Origin: Paracoccus sp. MKU1 | Lineage (GTDB): Bacteria; Pseudomonadota; Alphaproteobacteria; Rhodobacterales; Rhodobacteraceae | Reading direction: 5' to 3' | Length of the DNA stretch: 63,087 nt | Assembly (NCBI RefSeq): GCF_001447385.1 | Contig: NZ_LLWQ01000185.1 | Span: 1-63,087, forward strand | In this document: positions 18,082-27,156 of the stretch, piece after piece | Layout of the letters: each line of letters starts with the position of its first letter | Position numbering within the stretch: the first letter of the stretch is position 1 | Notes under the pieces: model-generated | Database searches by the model: none | What the model saw: only the letters and a program-made list of their open reading frames with translations | What the model was told of the DNA's origin: nothing | Made by a program: the position numbers and the translations under genes

Positions 18082-19112
18082 GCGACGCGACGCTTCAGCT
18101 CTATCACCGGCAAGGCCGGCGCAACGCCCTGCTGGTCGGCGTGCTGGGACTGGCGGCGCTGGCGGCGCTGCTGCTGGATCTGGTAACCGGCCCCGCAGGG
18201 CTGCCGCTGGCCGATACGCTGCGCGCGCTGGCCGGAGGCGAGGTCGGACGCGGCACCCAGGTCATCGTCTGGGAGGTGCGCCTGCCCGTGGCCTGCATGG
18301 CGTTGCTGGTCGGCGCGGCGCTGGCGCTGGCCGGCGCCGAGATGCAGACCGTGCTGGAGAACCCCTTGGCCGAGCCCTTTACGCTGGGCGTCTCGTCCTC
18401 GGCCGCGCTTGGCGCCGCCGTGGCCATCGTGCTGGGCCTGACCCTGCCGGGCCTGCCGGCGGTCTGGAGCGTGTCGGGCAACGCCTTCCTGTTCGCGCTT
18501 GGCGCGCTGGGGCTGTTGCAGATCTTGGGCCGCATCCGCGGCGGCGGTCCCGAGGTGCTGATCCTGTTCGGCGTGGCGCTGAACTTCACCGCCGCCGCGC
18601 TGCTGTCCTTGCTGCAATTCGTCGCCTCGGCCGATGCGCTGCAACAGCTGGTGTTCTGGACCATGGGCAGCCTCGCCTCGGCGCAATGGCCGGGCGTGAT
18701 GCTGATCGGCGTGGTGCTGGCGGTCTCGGTGCCGTTCTCCTTTCGCGCGGCGTGGAAGCTGACCGCGCTGCGGCTGGGCGAGGATCAGGCAAAAAGCTTC
18801 GGCGTCGATGTGGCCGGACTCAGACGCTGGACGCTGCTGCGGGTCAGCCTGCTGGCCGCCTCTGCGGTGTCGATGGTCGGGGTGATCGGTTTCGTCGGCC
18901 TGGCCGGGCCGCATATCGCCCGGATGCTGGTGGGCGAGAACCACCGCGTCTTCCTGCCCGCCAGCATCCTGACCGGGGCGCTGGTCATGTCGCTGGCCTC
19001 AACGCTCAGCAAGACGCTGGTGCCCGGCGTGCTGCTGCCGGTCGGCCTCGTCACCTCGCTGATCGGGCTGCCGATCTTCTTCGCGCTGATCCTGCGCGGC
19101 AGGCGGCGCTGA
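18078..19112 (+). CDS. FecCD family ABC transporter permease
   Basis: This 344-residue permease has about ten helices and the FecCD signatures VRLPVACMALLVGAALALAG, NPLAEPFTLGVSSSAALGAA, a coupling region GEDQAKSFGVDVA and GLAGPHIARMLVGENHR. It forms the membrane channel of the importer, probably as a homodimer since only one permease gene is present. I chose ATG 18078, which overlaps the upstream stop as ATGA; ATG 18057 would add seven residues inside the preceding gene. It is followed by the ATPase gene with a 1-nt overlap. Confidence 0.93.
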   Translation: MSDATLQLYHRQGRRNALLVGVLGLAALAALLLDLVTGPAGLPLADTLRALAGGEVGRGTQVIVWEVRLPVACMALLVGAALALAGAEMQTVLENPLAEPFTLGVSSSAALGAAVAIVLGLTLPGLPAVWSVSGNAFLFALGALGLLQILGRIRGGGPEVLILFGVALNFTAAALLSLLQFVASADALQQLVFWTMGSLASAQWPGVMLIGVVLAVSVPFSFRAAWKLTALRLGEDQAKSFGVDVAGLRRWTLLRVSLLAASAVSMVGVIGFVGLAGPHIARMLVGENHRVFLPASILTGALVMSLASTLSKTLVPGVLLPVGLVTSLIGLPIFFALILRGRRR

Positions 19113-19888
19113 TGCAGGGGCTGCTGGCACAGGGCATTTCGGTGCGCTACGGCGCGCGCAGCGTGCTTGCGGGGCTGGACCTGCCCTTGCTGCGGCCGGG
19201 CGAGGTCACGGTGCTGGCCGGGCCGAACGCCGCCGGGAAATCCACGCTCCTGCGCGCCATCGCCCAGTTGCAGCCGCATGGCGGCAAGGTGCTGCTGGAT
19301 GGGCGCGACCTGGCCCATGTGCCGATGCGCGACCGCGCCCGGCTGGTCGGCTTCATGCCGCAAAGCCTGCCTGCGGGGTCCTCGCTGGTGGCGCTGGAAA
19401 GCGTGATCGCGGCGCTGCGCGCGGGCGAGACCCTGGGCGCGCGCCAGGCCGATGCCGCCGCCATGGCGGTGCTGGACAAGCTGGGCATCGGTTCGCTGGC
19501 GCTGGAACCGCTGTCGGCCTTGTCGGGCGGACAGCGGCAGATGGTCAGCCTGGCGCAGGCCATCGTGCGCGACCCGCGCCTGCTGCTCCTGGACGAGCCG
19601 ACCAGCGCGCTGGACCTGGCGCGGCAGGTGCGGCTCTTGTCGGAACTGCGCCGGCTGGCGGGCGAGGGGCGCATCGTCGTCGCCGTGCTGCACGATCTGG
19701 CGCTGGCGGCGCAATGGGCCGACCGCATCGTGCTGATCCACAGCGGCCATACCCATGCCGAGGGCGCCCCGGAGCAGGTGCTGACCCCGCGCCTGCTGGC
19801 CGAGGTCTATGGCGTCGAGGCGCGGGTCGAGCGATGCTCGCGCGGGCGGATCATGGTGCTGATCGACGGCGAACACGCACCCGCGTGA
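19112..19888 (+). CDS. Iron-siderophore ABC transporter, ATP-binding protein
   Basis: This 258-residue FepC-type ATPase has Walker A GPNAAGKST near residue 37, Q-loop MPQSLP, signature LSGGQRQMVSLAQA and Walker B LLLLDEPTSALD, with the switch histidine in LHDLALAAQWAD. It is the last gene of the yncE-like/SBP/permease/ATPase operon. Its start overlaps the permease stop as TGATG. Its size and domain content are normal for the family. Confidence 0.94.
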   Translation: MQGLLAQGISVRYGARSVLAGLDLPLLRPGEVTVLAGPNAAGKSTLLRAIAQLQPHGGKVLLDGRDLAHVPMRDRARLVGFMPQSLPAGSSLVALESVIAALRAGETLGARQADAAAMAVLDKLGIGSLALEPLSALSGGQRQMVSLAQAIVRDPRLLLLDEPTSALDLARQVRLLSELRRLAGEGRIVVAVLHDLALAAQWADRIVLIHSGHTHAEGAPEQVLTPRLLAEVYGVEARVERCSRGRIMVLIDGEHAPA

Positions 19889-19918
19889 TCTGGGGAAAGG
19901 CGCTTCAGCGCCGCGCGG

Positions 19919-20338
19919 TCAGTGCGCGCGCTGGCGCGAGCGAAAGGGCAAGGGCGCGACGGGAATGCCGTCCTCCACCAGCTTCCTGGCATCCTCCAGC
20001 TTCGCCTCGCCATGGATCGCGCGCTCGGGCGCCAAGCCCTCATGCATGGCGCGGGCCTCGGCGGCAAAAGACATGCCGACGTAATCGGAATTTTCCTCGA
20101 CATGGCGGCGCAGCTTCTCCAGCACAGCCTCCTGCTCGTTGCGGGGGCTGTGCAGATCGGGGGCCTCGTCGCGGCCATGCACTACGCGCGGCGCCATCAG
20201 CGCCTTGTCCACCTCGGCCGAGCCGCAATGCGTGCAAGTGACCTGCCCCGCAGCGCGCAAGCTTTCGAACCCGTCCGAGGATCGGAACCAGCCATCGAAA
20301 TCATGGCCTTTGTCACAACGCAGGGCATAGCGGATCAT
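19919..20338 (-). CDS. DUF1178 family protein
   Basis: This 139-residue protein of the DUF1178 family has the family start MIRYALRCDKGHDFDGWFRS and a CTHCGS motif near residue 35. The latter, with C8, may bind zinc. A middle linker rich in charged residues is followed by NSDYVGMSFAAEARAMHEG and a C-terminal DGIPVAPLPF typical of the family. The function is unknown. The start at 20338 has AAGGAG about 7 nt upstream and removes 16 non-conserved residues of the longer frame. It converges with the ABC operon. Confidence 0.87.
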   Translation of the reverse strand: MIRYALRCDKGHDFDGWFRSSDGFESLRAAGQVTCTHCGSAEVDKALMAPRVVHGRDEAPDLHSPRNEQEAVLEKLRRHVEENSDYVGMSFAAEARAMHEGLAPERAIHGEAKLEDARKLVEDGIPVAPLPFRSRQRAH

Positions 20339-20378
20339 CGCGACTCCTTTCCCCTTAAATATCGGGCCGCGCAAGGGC

Positions 20379-21578
20379 TTATACAAGGTCGCGCCGCGCC
20401 AGAAGCCGAATCCGCGCGATCAGCGTGGCCGGATTGCCAGCCCGCGCCAAGAGCAGCGCCCGCGCCGCCTCGCCCATGCGGCGCTGGCCCGCCGCATCCC
20501 GCGCCAGCCCGGCCAGCAAGCGCGGCAGCGCCGCCGCCTCGCAGCCGCTTGCGGCACCGGCGGCCTCCAGATCGGCATAGTCGCCGGCATGGTTGGCGAC
20601 ATGCGGCCCGTGCAGGATGGCGCAGCGCCAGGCGGCGGGCTCCCATGGCGTATGCCCGCCGTGATCGGCGAAGGAACCGCCGGTGATGCAGATGCCGGCG
20701 GCGCGATACCAGGATGCCATCTCGCCCAGCGTATCGGCCAGCAGCACCGGCGCCCCAAGCCCGCCGCCCCGACTGCGGCGCGCGCATTCCAGCCCCCGCG
20801 CCGCGATCAGCGCCGCCACGGCATCGCCGCGCTGGGGATGGCGCGGCGCCAGGATCAGCCGCAACCCCGGCACCGCCTCGCGCGCGGCCGCCCAAGCGTC
20901 CAGCATCAGCGCATCCTCGCCCTCATGGGTCGAGGCGGCCAGCACGGTGCGGAAACGCTCCGGCGCATCCTCGCCCGGCTCGACCCGGGCCGGGCCCAGC
21001 AGCTTCAGGTTGAGCCGCGGCGTCAGCGCATCGGGCCGCAGCCCCAGCGCCAACAGCCGCGCCTCGCTGTCCGCATCCTGCGCCGACAGGGCGTCGATGC
21101 GGCGCAACATCGGCCCGATCAGCCCCGGCAGCCGGCCCCAGCGCGCCGCCGAGCGCGCCGAGATCCGCGCGCCCACCACGACCTGCGCCACGCCCCGCGC
21201 CGCCGCCATGGCCAAGCGGTTGGGCCAAAGCTCGTTCTCGACCGTGACCAGCACGGCGGGCCGAACCCGATCCAGGAAACGTCCCACCGCCTGCGGCACG
21301 TCCAGCGGCGCCAGCGCGCAGGCATGGCCCAGCCGCCGCGCCAGATCGCGCCCGGTCAGGCTGTTCACCGTCACCACCAGGGGAAAGTCCCGCGCCAGTT
21401 CCTCGGCCAGCACCTGGACCGAGTTGAGCTCGCCCACGCTGGCCGCATGCAGCCAGATGCCGCCCGGCGCAACCGCGGGGCCGGACAGCGCCAGCCGCTC
21501 GCGCCAATCCGCCCCGCCAAGCGGTGCGGCCAACCCCAGCGCCCCGCCGGCCAGCGCCGTGGCGCCGCGCCAGATCAA
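20379..21578 (-). CDS. waaA: Kdo transferase (WaaA/KdtA-like, GT30)
   Basis: This glycosyltransferase of about 399 residues adds Kdo to lipid A precursors at the inner membrane. GT30 features are IWLHAASVGELNSVQVL near the N-terminus, TVENELWPNRL, a middle linker, and the C-terminal ADTLGEMASWYRAAGICITG with GGSFADHGGHTPWEPAA. The start appears to be TTG 21576-21578, overlapping the rpe stop as TTGA. The product is slightly shorter than E. coli WaaA (425), lacking some N-terminal membrane anchor. Linkage with kdsD and lptCAB elsewhere in the window fits an LPS-bearing cell. Confidence 0.86.
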   Translation of the reverse strand: MIWRGATALAGGALGLAAPLGGADWRERLALSGPAVAPGGIWLHAASVGELNSVQVLAEELARDFPLVVTVNSLTGRDLARRLGHACALAPLDVPQAVGRFLDRVRPAVLVTVENELWPNRLAMAAARGVAQVVVGARISARSAARWGRLPGLIGPMLRRIDALSAQDADSEARLLALGLRPDALTPRLNLKLLGPARVEPGEDAPERFRTVLAASTHEGEDALMLDAWAAAREAVPGLRLILAPRHPQRGDAVAALIAARGLECARRSRGGGLGAPVLLADTLGEMASWYRAAGICITGGSFADHGGHTPWEPAAWRCAILHGPHVANHAGDYADLEAAGAASGCEAAALPRLLAGLARDAAGQRRMGEAARALLLARAGNPATLIARIRLLARRDLV

Positions 21579-22267
21579 CGCAGCGCGGCCTCGGCAGCCT
21601 CGCGGATGGCGCGGATATTCTCGCCATAGGGCGCGCTGTTCGACACCGAGCCGCCGCGGAACACCGCCGAGCCGGCGACCAGCACATCCGCCCCCGCCGC
21701 CGCGACCAGCGGCGCGGTGCTGGGATCCACCCCGCCGTCGATCTCGATATGGACCGGCCGGTCGCCGATCATGGCACGCAGCGCACGCACCTTCTCGACC
21801 TGGCTGTGGATGAATTTCTGCCCGCCGAAGCCCGGGTTCACCGTCATCACGCAGATCAGGTCGATATCGTCCAGCAGGGGCCGCGCCGCCTCGGCGGGCG
21901 TGCCCGGGTTCAGCGCCAGCCCGGCCCTGGCGCCGGCGCCGCGAATGGCCTGAAGCGTGCGATGGACATGCGGCCCGGCCTCGACATGGGCGGTGATGAT
22001 GTCGCTGCCCGCCTCGGCGAAGGCCTCGATATAGGGATCGACCGGGGCGATCATCAGATGCACGTCCATCACGCCGCGGATATGCGGCCGGATCGCCTTG
22101 CACATGGCGGGGCCGAAGGTCAGGTTCGGCACGAAATGCCCATCCATCACATCGACATGGACCCAGTCGGCGCCCTGATCCTCGACCGCGCGGCATTCCT
22201 GGCCGAAATTGGCGAAATCCGCGGAAAGGATCGAAGGCGCGATCTTGATGCGGCGGTCGAATGTCAT
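21575..22267 (-). CDS. rpe: Ribulose-phosphate 3-epimerase
   Basis: This 230-residue TIM-barrel enzyme interconverts ribulose 5-phosphate and xylulose 5-phosphate in the pentose phosphate and Calvin pathways. Signatures are IAPSILSADFANFGQE, the metal-site segment DVMDGHFVPNLTFGP, MTVNPGFGGQKFI and the phosphate-binding DGGVDPSTAPLVAAAGAD. The start MTFDRRIKIAPS at 22267 fits the family better than the longer frame. Its stop overlaps the waaA start, which is unusual gene company but common in this bacterial group as far as I recall. Confidence 0.96.
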   Translation of the reverse strand: MTFDRRIKIAPSILSADFANFGQECRAVEDQGADWVHVDVMDGHFVPNLTFGPAMCKAIRPHIRGVMDVHLMIAPVDPYIEAFAEAGSDIITAHVEAGPHVHRTLQAIRGAGARAGLALNPGTPAEAARPLLDDIDLICVMTVNPGFGGQKFIHSQVEKVRALRAMIGDRPVHIEIDGGVDPSTAPLVAAAGADVLVAGSAVFRGGSVSNSAPYGENIRAIREAAEAALR

Positions 22268-22341
22268 GGCTGGCTCCCTGCATTGCCCCTGGTCCCGGTT
22301 ATCGTCCAAGGCCGCCGGCCGTCAACAGGCCTGAAAGTCGC

Positions 22342-22394
22342 ATTTCTCCGTTTTCCAAATACTCCGCGGGGGTCCGGGGGCGCGAAGCCCCCGG
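22342..22394 (-). repeat. Dispersed GTATTT element, copy 4, with G/C hairpin
   Basis: The minus strand reads GCGGAGTATTTGGAAAACGGAGAA (22342-22366), preceded on that strand by the hairpin CCGGGGGC (22374-22381) with GCCCCCGG (22387-22394). It lies between the divergent rpe and hslO genes. A nearly identical hairpin plus core occurs at 62817-62866. Confidence 0.75.
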
Positions 22395-22488
22395 CTTCCC
22401 CCTTGGGCTTTCCGGCGCAGGGCTTATATTGAAGCCAAGGCGCCAGGCCGCCATCGGCCCCGCGCATCCGTATTCCGAAGGACTTGTG

Positions 22489-23541
22489 ATGACCGAAACG
22501 AAGGAAATTTCCTGGGACGACAGCATGCTGCCCTTCCAGCTGGAACGCTCGGACATGCGCGGCCGCATCGCGCGCCTCGGGCCCCTGCTCGAACATATCC
22601 TGTCGCGCCACGACTACCCGGTCCCGGTCAGCGCCATGGTGGCGGAACTGACCACCCTGACGGCACTGATCGGCCAGACCATCAAGCTGCGCTGGAAGCT
22701 CTCGCTCCAGGTGCGCGGCAACGGCGCCATCCGCACCATCGCCACCGATTACTACGCCCCCGAGACCGAGGGCGGGCCCGCCCGCATGCGCGCCTGGGCC
22801 AGTTTCGACGCGGACCGGCTGCAAGACGGCCTGCCCGGCTTCGACCAGCTGGGCCAGGGCTATTTCGCGGTGCTGATCGACCAGGGCGAGGGCACGACGC
22901 CCTATCAGGGCCTGACGCCGCTGGCCGGCGGCTCGCTCGCCACCTGCGCACAGACCTATTTCGAGCAATCCGAGCAGTTGCCCACCCGCTTCGAGCTGAC
23001 GGTCGGCCGCGCCCGCCTGCCCGGCCAGAGCCAGGATCACTGGCGCGCCGGCGGCATCATGCTGCAAACCCTGCCGGCATCGAGCCATGCCGCAGCCGGC
23101 ACGCAGACCGAAGGGGGCGAGGACGAGCGCGGCATGGTAAGCTCCGCCGAGATCCTGCAAGGCGCGCAATCCGAGGACTGGAACCGCAGCACCATGCTGA
23201 TGGCCACGGTCGAGGCCATGGAACTGGTCGATCCGGTGCTGCCGCTGCCGAACCTGCTGTTCCGCCTGTTCCACGAGGAGGAGCCGACCGTTTTCAGCCC
23301 GCAGCGTCTGGTCTTCGGCTGTTCCTGCAATGCGGATCGGGTGCGCGGCACGCTGTCGATCTATTCGGCCAAGGACATCGCCCATATGACCAACGAGGAC
23401 GGCATCGTCACCGCCGATTGCCAGTTCTGCGGCGCGCATTACGAATTCGATCCGAAAAGCCTTGGCTTCGAGGCGACCATCGACGCCGAGGGCAACCCCC
23501 TGCCCAAGGGCGAGGCGGGGGAAAGCCGGGCCGCGCTTTGA
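22489..23541 (+). CDS. hslO: Redox-regulated chaperone Hsp33
   Basis: This 350-residue Hsp33-family protein is somewhat longer than E. coli Hsp33 (292). The zinc-binding redox switch is intact: CSC in FGCSCNADRV and CQFC in ADCQFCGAHYEF near the C-terminus. The N-terminal domain has LGPLLEHILSRHDYPVPVS and GGIMLQTLPA. When oxidised, Hsp33 releases zinc and holds unfolding proteins. An insert around residues 195-225 (TEGGEDERG) accounts for part of the extra length. It is the first gene of a five-gene coupled operon; the next start overlaps its stop by 1 nt. Confidence 0.93.
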   Translation: MTETKEISWDDSMLPFQLERSDMRGRIARLGPLLEHILSRHDYPVPVSAMVAELTTLTALIGQTIKLRWKLSLQVRGNGAIRTIATDYYAPETEGGPARMRAWASFDADRLQDGLPGFDQLGQGYFAVLIDQGEGTTPYQGLTPLAGGSLATCAQTYFEQSEQLPTRFELTVGRARLPGQSQDHWRAGGIMLQTLPASSHAAAGTQTEGGEDERGMVSSAEILQGAQSEDWNRSTMLMATVEAMELVDPVLPLPNLLFRLFHEEEPTVFSPQRLVFGCSCNADRVRGTLSIYSAKDIAHMTNEDGIVTADCQFCGAHYEFDPKSLGFEATIDAEGNPLPKGEAGESRAAL

Positions 23542-24125
23542 TGCCCGCCATCCGGGACAGATTGATGCGCGCCCTGTCGCGGCAGACCGGGCCGTCGTCG
23601 GATTTCGACCTCGGCGGCGCCCCGCCGGGCGAGGGCGCACTGCGCCCCGCCGGCGTGCTGGCCGGTTTCGACGCGGCGGATGGGCGGCTCATCCTGACCA
23701 AGCGCGCCAGCAGCCTGCGCCACCATCCCGGCCAGATCGCCCTGCCCGGCGGCAAGGTCGATCCCGGCGATGCCGATGAGATCGCCGCCGCCCTGCGCGA
23801 GGCGCATGAGGAGGTCGGCCTGAACCCGGCGCAGGTCGAGGTGCTGGGCACCATGCCGCCGCATCGCACCATCACCGGCTTCGCCATGATCCCGGTGCTG
23901 GCGCTGGTCCACGGCCCCTTCACCCCCCTCCCCGAGACCGGCGAGGTCGAGGAGGTCTTCACCGTCCCCTTCGCCCATGTCGCCGACCCGGCAAATTACC
24001 ATATCGAGGGCCGGATCTGGCGCGGCGCGCGGCGGGACTATTACGTCGCGCCCTGGGGCCCCTATTATATCTGGGGCGCCACCGCCCGCGTGCTGCATTC
24101 GCTTGCGACAAGGCTTTCCGCATGA
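23541..24125 (+). CDS. NUDIX hydrolase, CoA pyrophosphatase-like
   Basis: This 194-residue protein has the NUDIX box in the stretch GGKVDPGDADEIAAALREAH followed by EEVGL, near residues 72-96. The preceding LTKRASSLRHHPGQIALPGG is the extended pattern of the YeaB/NudL coenzyme A pyrophosphatase group, which cleaves CoA to acyl-phosphopantetheine and 3',5'-ADP. A C-terminal YYVAPWGPYYIWGATARVL is also typical of that group. It overlaps hslO by 1 nt and cca by 4 nt. Confidence 0.88.
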   Translation: MPAIRDRLMRALSRQTGPSSDFDLGGAPPGEGALRPAGVLAGFDAADGRLILTKRASSLRHHPGQIALPGGKVDPGDADEIAAALREAHEEVGLNPAQVEVLGTMPPHRTITGFAMIPVLALVHGPFTPLPETGEVEEVFTVPFAHVADPANYHIEGRIWRGARRDYYVAPWGPYYIWGATARVLHSLATRLSA

Positions 24126-25288
24126 CCCGACTGACCGCGCCCTTCCTCGACGATCCGGCCCTGAAACAGGTGCTGGCCGCGCTTTCCGCCGGCGGTGCGC
24201 AGGCGCTGATCGTGGGCGGCGCGATCCGGAACGCGCTCTTGGGCGAGCCGGTGGCGGATGTGGACATCTCGACCTCGGCCCGGCCCGAGGAGACGATCCG
24301 GCTGGCCGAGACCGCCGGGCTGCGCTCGGTGCCCACCGGCATCGAGCACGGCACCGTCACCGTCATCGCCGACGGCCGCGGCTTCGAGGTCACCAGCTTT
24401 CGCCGCGATGTCGAGACCTTCGGCCGCCGCGCCGTGGTCGCCTATTCCGACCGCATCGAGGACGATGCGCGGCGCCGCGACTTCACCATGAACGCGCTTT
24501 ACGCCACCGCCTCGGGCGAGGTGCTGGACCCGGTGGGCGGCCTGCCCGACCTGGCCGCGCGCCGGCTGCGCTTCGTCGGCGACCCGCGCGCCCGCATCGC
24601 CGAGGATTACCTGCGCATCCTGCGTTTCTTCCGCCTGCTCGCCTGGTATGGCCGCGAGGCCGAGTTGCATGCGCTCGCCGCCTGCCGCGAGCTGCGCGAA
24701 GGGCTGACCGGCATCTCCAGGGAGCGCATCGGGCACGAGATCCGCAAGCTGCTGGACGCCCCCGACCCGTCCCGCGCCGTGGCGCTGATGGCCGAGGCGG
24801 GGGTGCTGCCGCTGGTCCTGCCCGGCGCGGACGCCAGCGACCTGCCCGAACTGATCGAAATCGAGCAGGAATACGGCACCGGCGCCCTGCCCTGCTGGCC
24901 GCGCCGGCTGGCGCTGCTGGCGCCCCGAGATGCGGCAGACGCCCTGCGGCTGTCGCGGGACGAGGCCCGCGCCCAGGATCGGATCGCCCAGGCGCTGGCC
25001 ATGCCCGCGCCCGCCGCCGCCTATCGCTTCGGCCGCGCTTGCGCCGCGCAATCGGTGCTGATCCGCGCCGCCCGCGGCGACAGGCCCGCCTTCGGCTGGT
25101 GCCATGAGCTGGCGCGCGGGGCAGAGGCGAAATTCCCGCTGACCGCCCACGACCTGATGCCCCAGCTGTCCGGCCCCGCCCTGGGCGAGGCGCTGCGCCG
25201 GGCCGAGGCCGCCTTTGTCGAAAGCGATTTCAGCCTGCCGCGCGAGGCGCTGCTGCGGATCGCGCTGCAACAGGAGGCAAGGGCCTGA
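24122..25288 (+). CDS. cca: CCA tRNA nucleotidyltransferase / poly(A) polymerase family
   Basis: This 388-residue class II nucleotidyltransferase has GGAIRNALLGEPVADVDIS with the two metal aspartates (DVD). Later motifs are RRDFTMNALYA, the DPRARIAEDYLRILRFFR B-motif and a following ISRERIGHEI. These enzymes add CCA to tRNA 3' ends. The closely related poly(A) polymerases cannot be fully excluded, but the length and C-terminus suit the alphaproteobacterial CCA enzyme. It sits third in the hslO operon with ATGA overlap. Confidence 0.92.
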   Translation: MTRLTAPFLDDPALKQVLAALSAGGAQALIVGGAIRNALLGEPVADVDISTSARPEETIRLAETAGLRSVPTGIEHGTVTVIADGRGFEVTSFRRDVETFGRRAVVAYSDRIEDDARRRDFTMNALYATASGEVLDPVGGLPDLAARRLRFVGDPRARIAEDYLRILRFFRLLAWYGREAELHALAACRELREGLTGISRERIGHEIRKLLDAPDPSRAVALMAEAGVLPLVLPGADASDLPELIEIEQEYGTGALPCWPRRLALLAPRDAADALRLSRDEARAQDRIAQALAMPAPAAAYRFGRACAAQSVLIRAARGDRPAFGWCHELARGAEAKFPLTAHDLMPQLSGPALGEALRRAEAAFVESDFSLPREALLRIALQQEARA

Positions 25289-27156
25289 TGCATGATTTCT
25301 TTGCCCGCATGATCGACGCCTTCCGTCCGGCGGACGGCCCGCCGCCGCGCAGCCTGCTGGCATTCTTCCGCTGGTGCCTGTCGGGCGCCTGGCCGGGGCT
25401 GACGCTGGCGGCGGTGGCCTCGGCACTGGGGGGCATTGCCGACGTGGTCTCGGCCGTGCTGCTGGGCTGGGTGGTCGATGCGGTGGTCTCGACCCCCACC
25501 GACCGGATCTGGGCGGACCAGGGCGGGCTGATCCTGGGCTTCGTCGCCTTCTTCCTGCTGATCCGTCCGGCGATCTTCGGGCTTTCGACCGCCAGTTCCA
25601 GCGTCATCATCGGGCCGAACATCCTGCCTCTGGTGCTGTCGCGGCTGCATCGCTGGACCATGGGCCATGCCGTCACCTTCTTCGACAACGATTTCGCCGG
25701 CCGCATCGCGCAAAAGCAGATGCAGACCGCCCGCGCCGTGACCGACGTGGCGACCGAATTCGTCAACGTGGTCGCCTTTGCGCTGGCCTCGGTCATCGGC
25801 TCGGCGGCCTTCCTGGTCTCGGTCGATGGCTGGGGCGCGCTGGCGCTGATGCTGTGGCTGGGCTCATACGTGCTGCTGATCCGCTTTTTCCTGCCGCGCA
25901 TCCGCACGCGCTCGGCCAGCCGGGCCTCGGCGCGGGCCATGGTGACAGGTCAGGTCGTGGACACGATCACCAATATCAAGACCGTCAAGCTTTTCGCCCA
26001 TGCCGAGCACGAGGACCGCGCCGCGCTTGGCGCCATGGCCGGCTTTCGCGAACGCGCGCTGGATTTCGGCCGCGTCTCGACCTGGTTCCGCCTGTCGCTG
26101 ATGACCATCGCCGGCGCGCTGCCGGTGATCCTGGTCGGCGGCACCATCCTGCTGTGGCGCCAGGGGCAGGCCACGGCGGGCGACATCGCCGCCGCCGGCG
26201 CCATCGCCATGCGCCTGGCGCAGATGACCGGCTGGGTCAGCATGGCGCTGATGGGGGTCTGGGGCTCGATCGGCGAGGTCGAGGACGGCATGAAGACGCT
26301 TGCCCCGCCTCATGCCCTGACCGATGCGCCCGACGCCATCGCCCTGGGCCGGGTCGCGGGCCGGATCGATTTCGACCATGTGGATTTCGCCTATGGCCGG
26401 GACGCGGTGCAGGACGGCGGCGGCATCCGCGACCTGGACCTGCATGTCGCCCCGGGCGAAAAGCTGGGCATCGTCGGCGCCTCGGGGGCGGGAAAATCCA
26501 CTATGGTCTCGCTGCTGCTGCGGCTTTACGACGTGGAAAACGGTGCGGTCCGGGTGGACGGCCATGACGTGCGCGCGGTGACGCAGGAAAGCCTGCGCCG
26601 CAACATCGCCATGGTCACGCAGGAAACCGCCATGTTCAACCGCTCGGCGCGCGAGAACATCCTCTACGGCCGCCCCGACGCGACCGAGGACGAGATCGTC
26701 GCCGCCGCCAAGGCGGCCGAGGCGCATGAGTTCATCCTGACCCTGCGCGACCACATGAGCCGGACCGGCTATGACGCGCATCTGGGCGAGCGCGGCGTCA
26801 AGCTGTCCGGCGGGCAGCGCCAGCGCATCGCGCTCGCGCGCGCGCTGCTCAAGGACGCGCCGATCCTGGTCCTGGACGAGGCGACATCGGCGCTGGACAG
26901 CGAGGTCGAGGCGCAGGTCCAGGACGCGCTGCACCGCGCCATGCGGGGCAAGACGGTGCTGGCCATTGCGCACCGGCTTTCGACCATCGCCGAGCTGGAC
27001 CGCATCGTCGTGCTGGAATCCGGCCGCATCGTCGAACAGGGCAGCCATGCCGAACTGCTGGCGCTGGACGGCACCTATGCGCGCTACTGGAACCGCCAGT
27101 CGGGCGGCTTCCTGGGCACCGAGGAAGACGAGGACACCACCGAGGCCGCCGAGTGA
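25288..27156 (+). CDS. ABC transporter, fused permease/ATPase (exporter)
   Basis: This 622-residue half-transporter has six helices spread over ~40-330 (for instance LTLAAVASALGGIADVVSAV and ADIAAAGAIAMRLAQMTGWV) and a C-terminal ATPase. The latter has Walker A GASGAGKST near residue 400, signature LSGGQRQR, Walker B ILVLDEATSALD and the H-loop IAHRLS. It is expected to dimerise and export lipid or peptide-like substrate; the substrate is unknown. A short acidic C-terminal tail ends the protein. The gene overlaps cca by 1 nt and the next gene by 4 nt. Confidence 0.92.
   Translation: MHDFFARMIDAFRPADGPPPRSLLAFFRWCLSGAWPGLTLAAVASALGGIADVVSAVLLGWVVDAVVSTPTDRIWADQGGLILGFVAFFLLIRPAIFGLSTASSSVIIGPNILPLVLSRLHRWTMGHAVTFFDNDFAGRIAQKQMQTARAVTDVATEFVNVVAFALASVIGSAAFLVSVDGWGALALMLWLGSYVLLIRFFLPRIRTRSASRASARAMVTGQVVDTITNIKTVKLFAHAEHEDRAALGAMAGFRERALDFGRVSTWFRLSLMTIAGALPVILVGGTILLWRQGQATAGDIAAAGAIAMRLAQMTGWVSMALMGVWGSIGEVEDGMKTLAPPHALTDAPDAIALGRVAGRIDFDHVDFAYGRDAVQDGGGIRDLDLHVAPGEKLGIVGASGAGKSTMVSLLLRLYDVENGAVRVDGHDVRAVTQESLRRNIAMVTQETAMFNRSARENILYGRPDATEDEIVAAAKAAEAHEFILTLRDHMSRTGYDAHLGERGVKLSGGQRQRIALARALLKDAPILVLDEATSALDSEVEAQVQDALHRAMRGKTVLAIAHRLSTIAELDRIVVLESGRIVEQGSHAELLALDGTYARYWNRQSGGFLGTEEDEDTTEAAE

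Noticed and set aside
20379..22283. 634-residue frame that could be read as a fused protein over rpe and waaA
   Set aside because: The first ~235 codons are the wrong frame of rpe. The real waaA begins at TTG 21578, overlapping the rpe stop.
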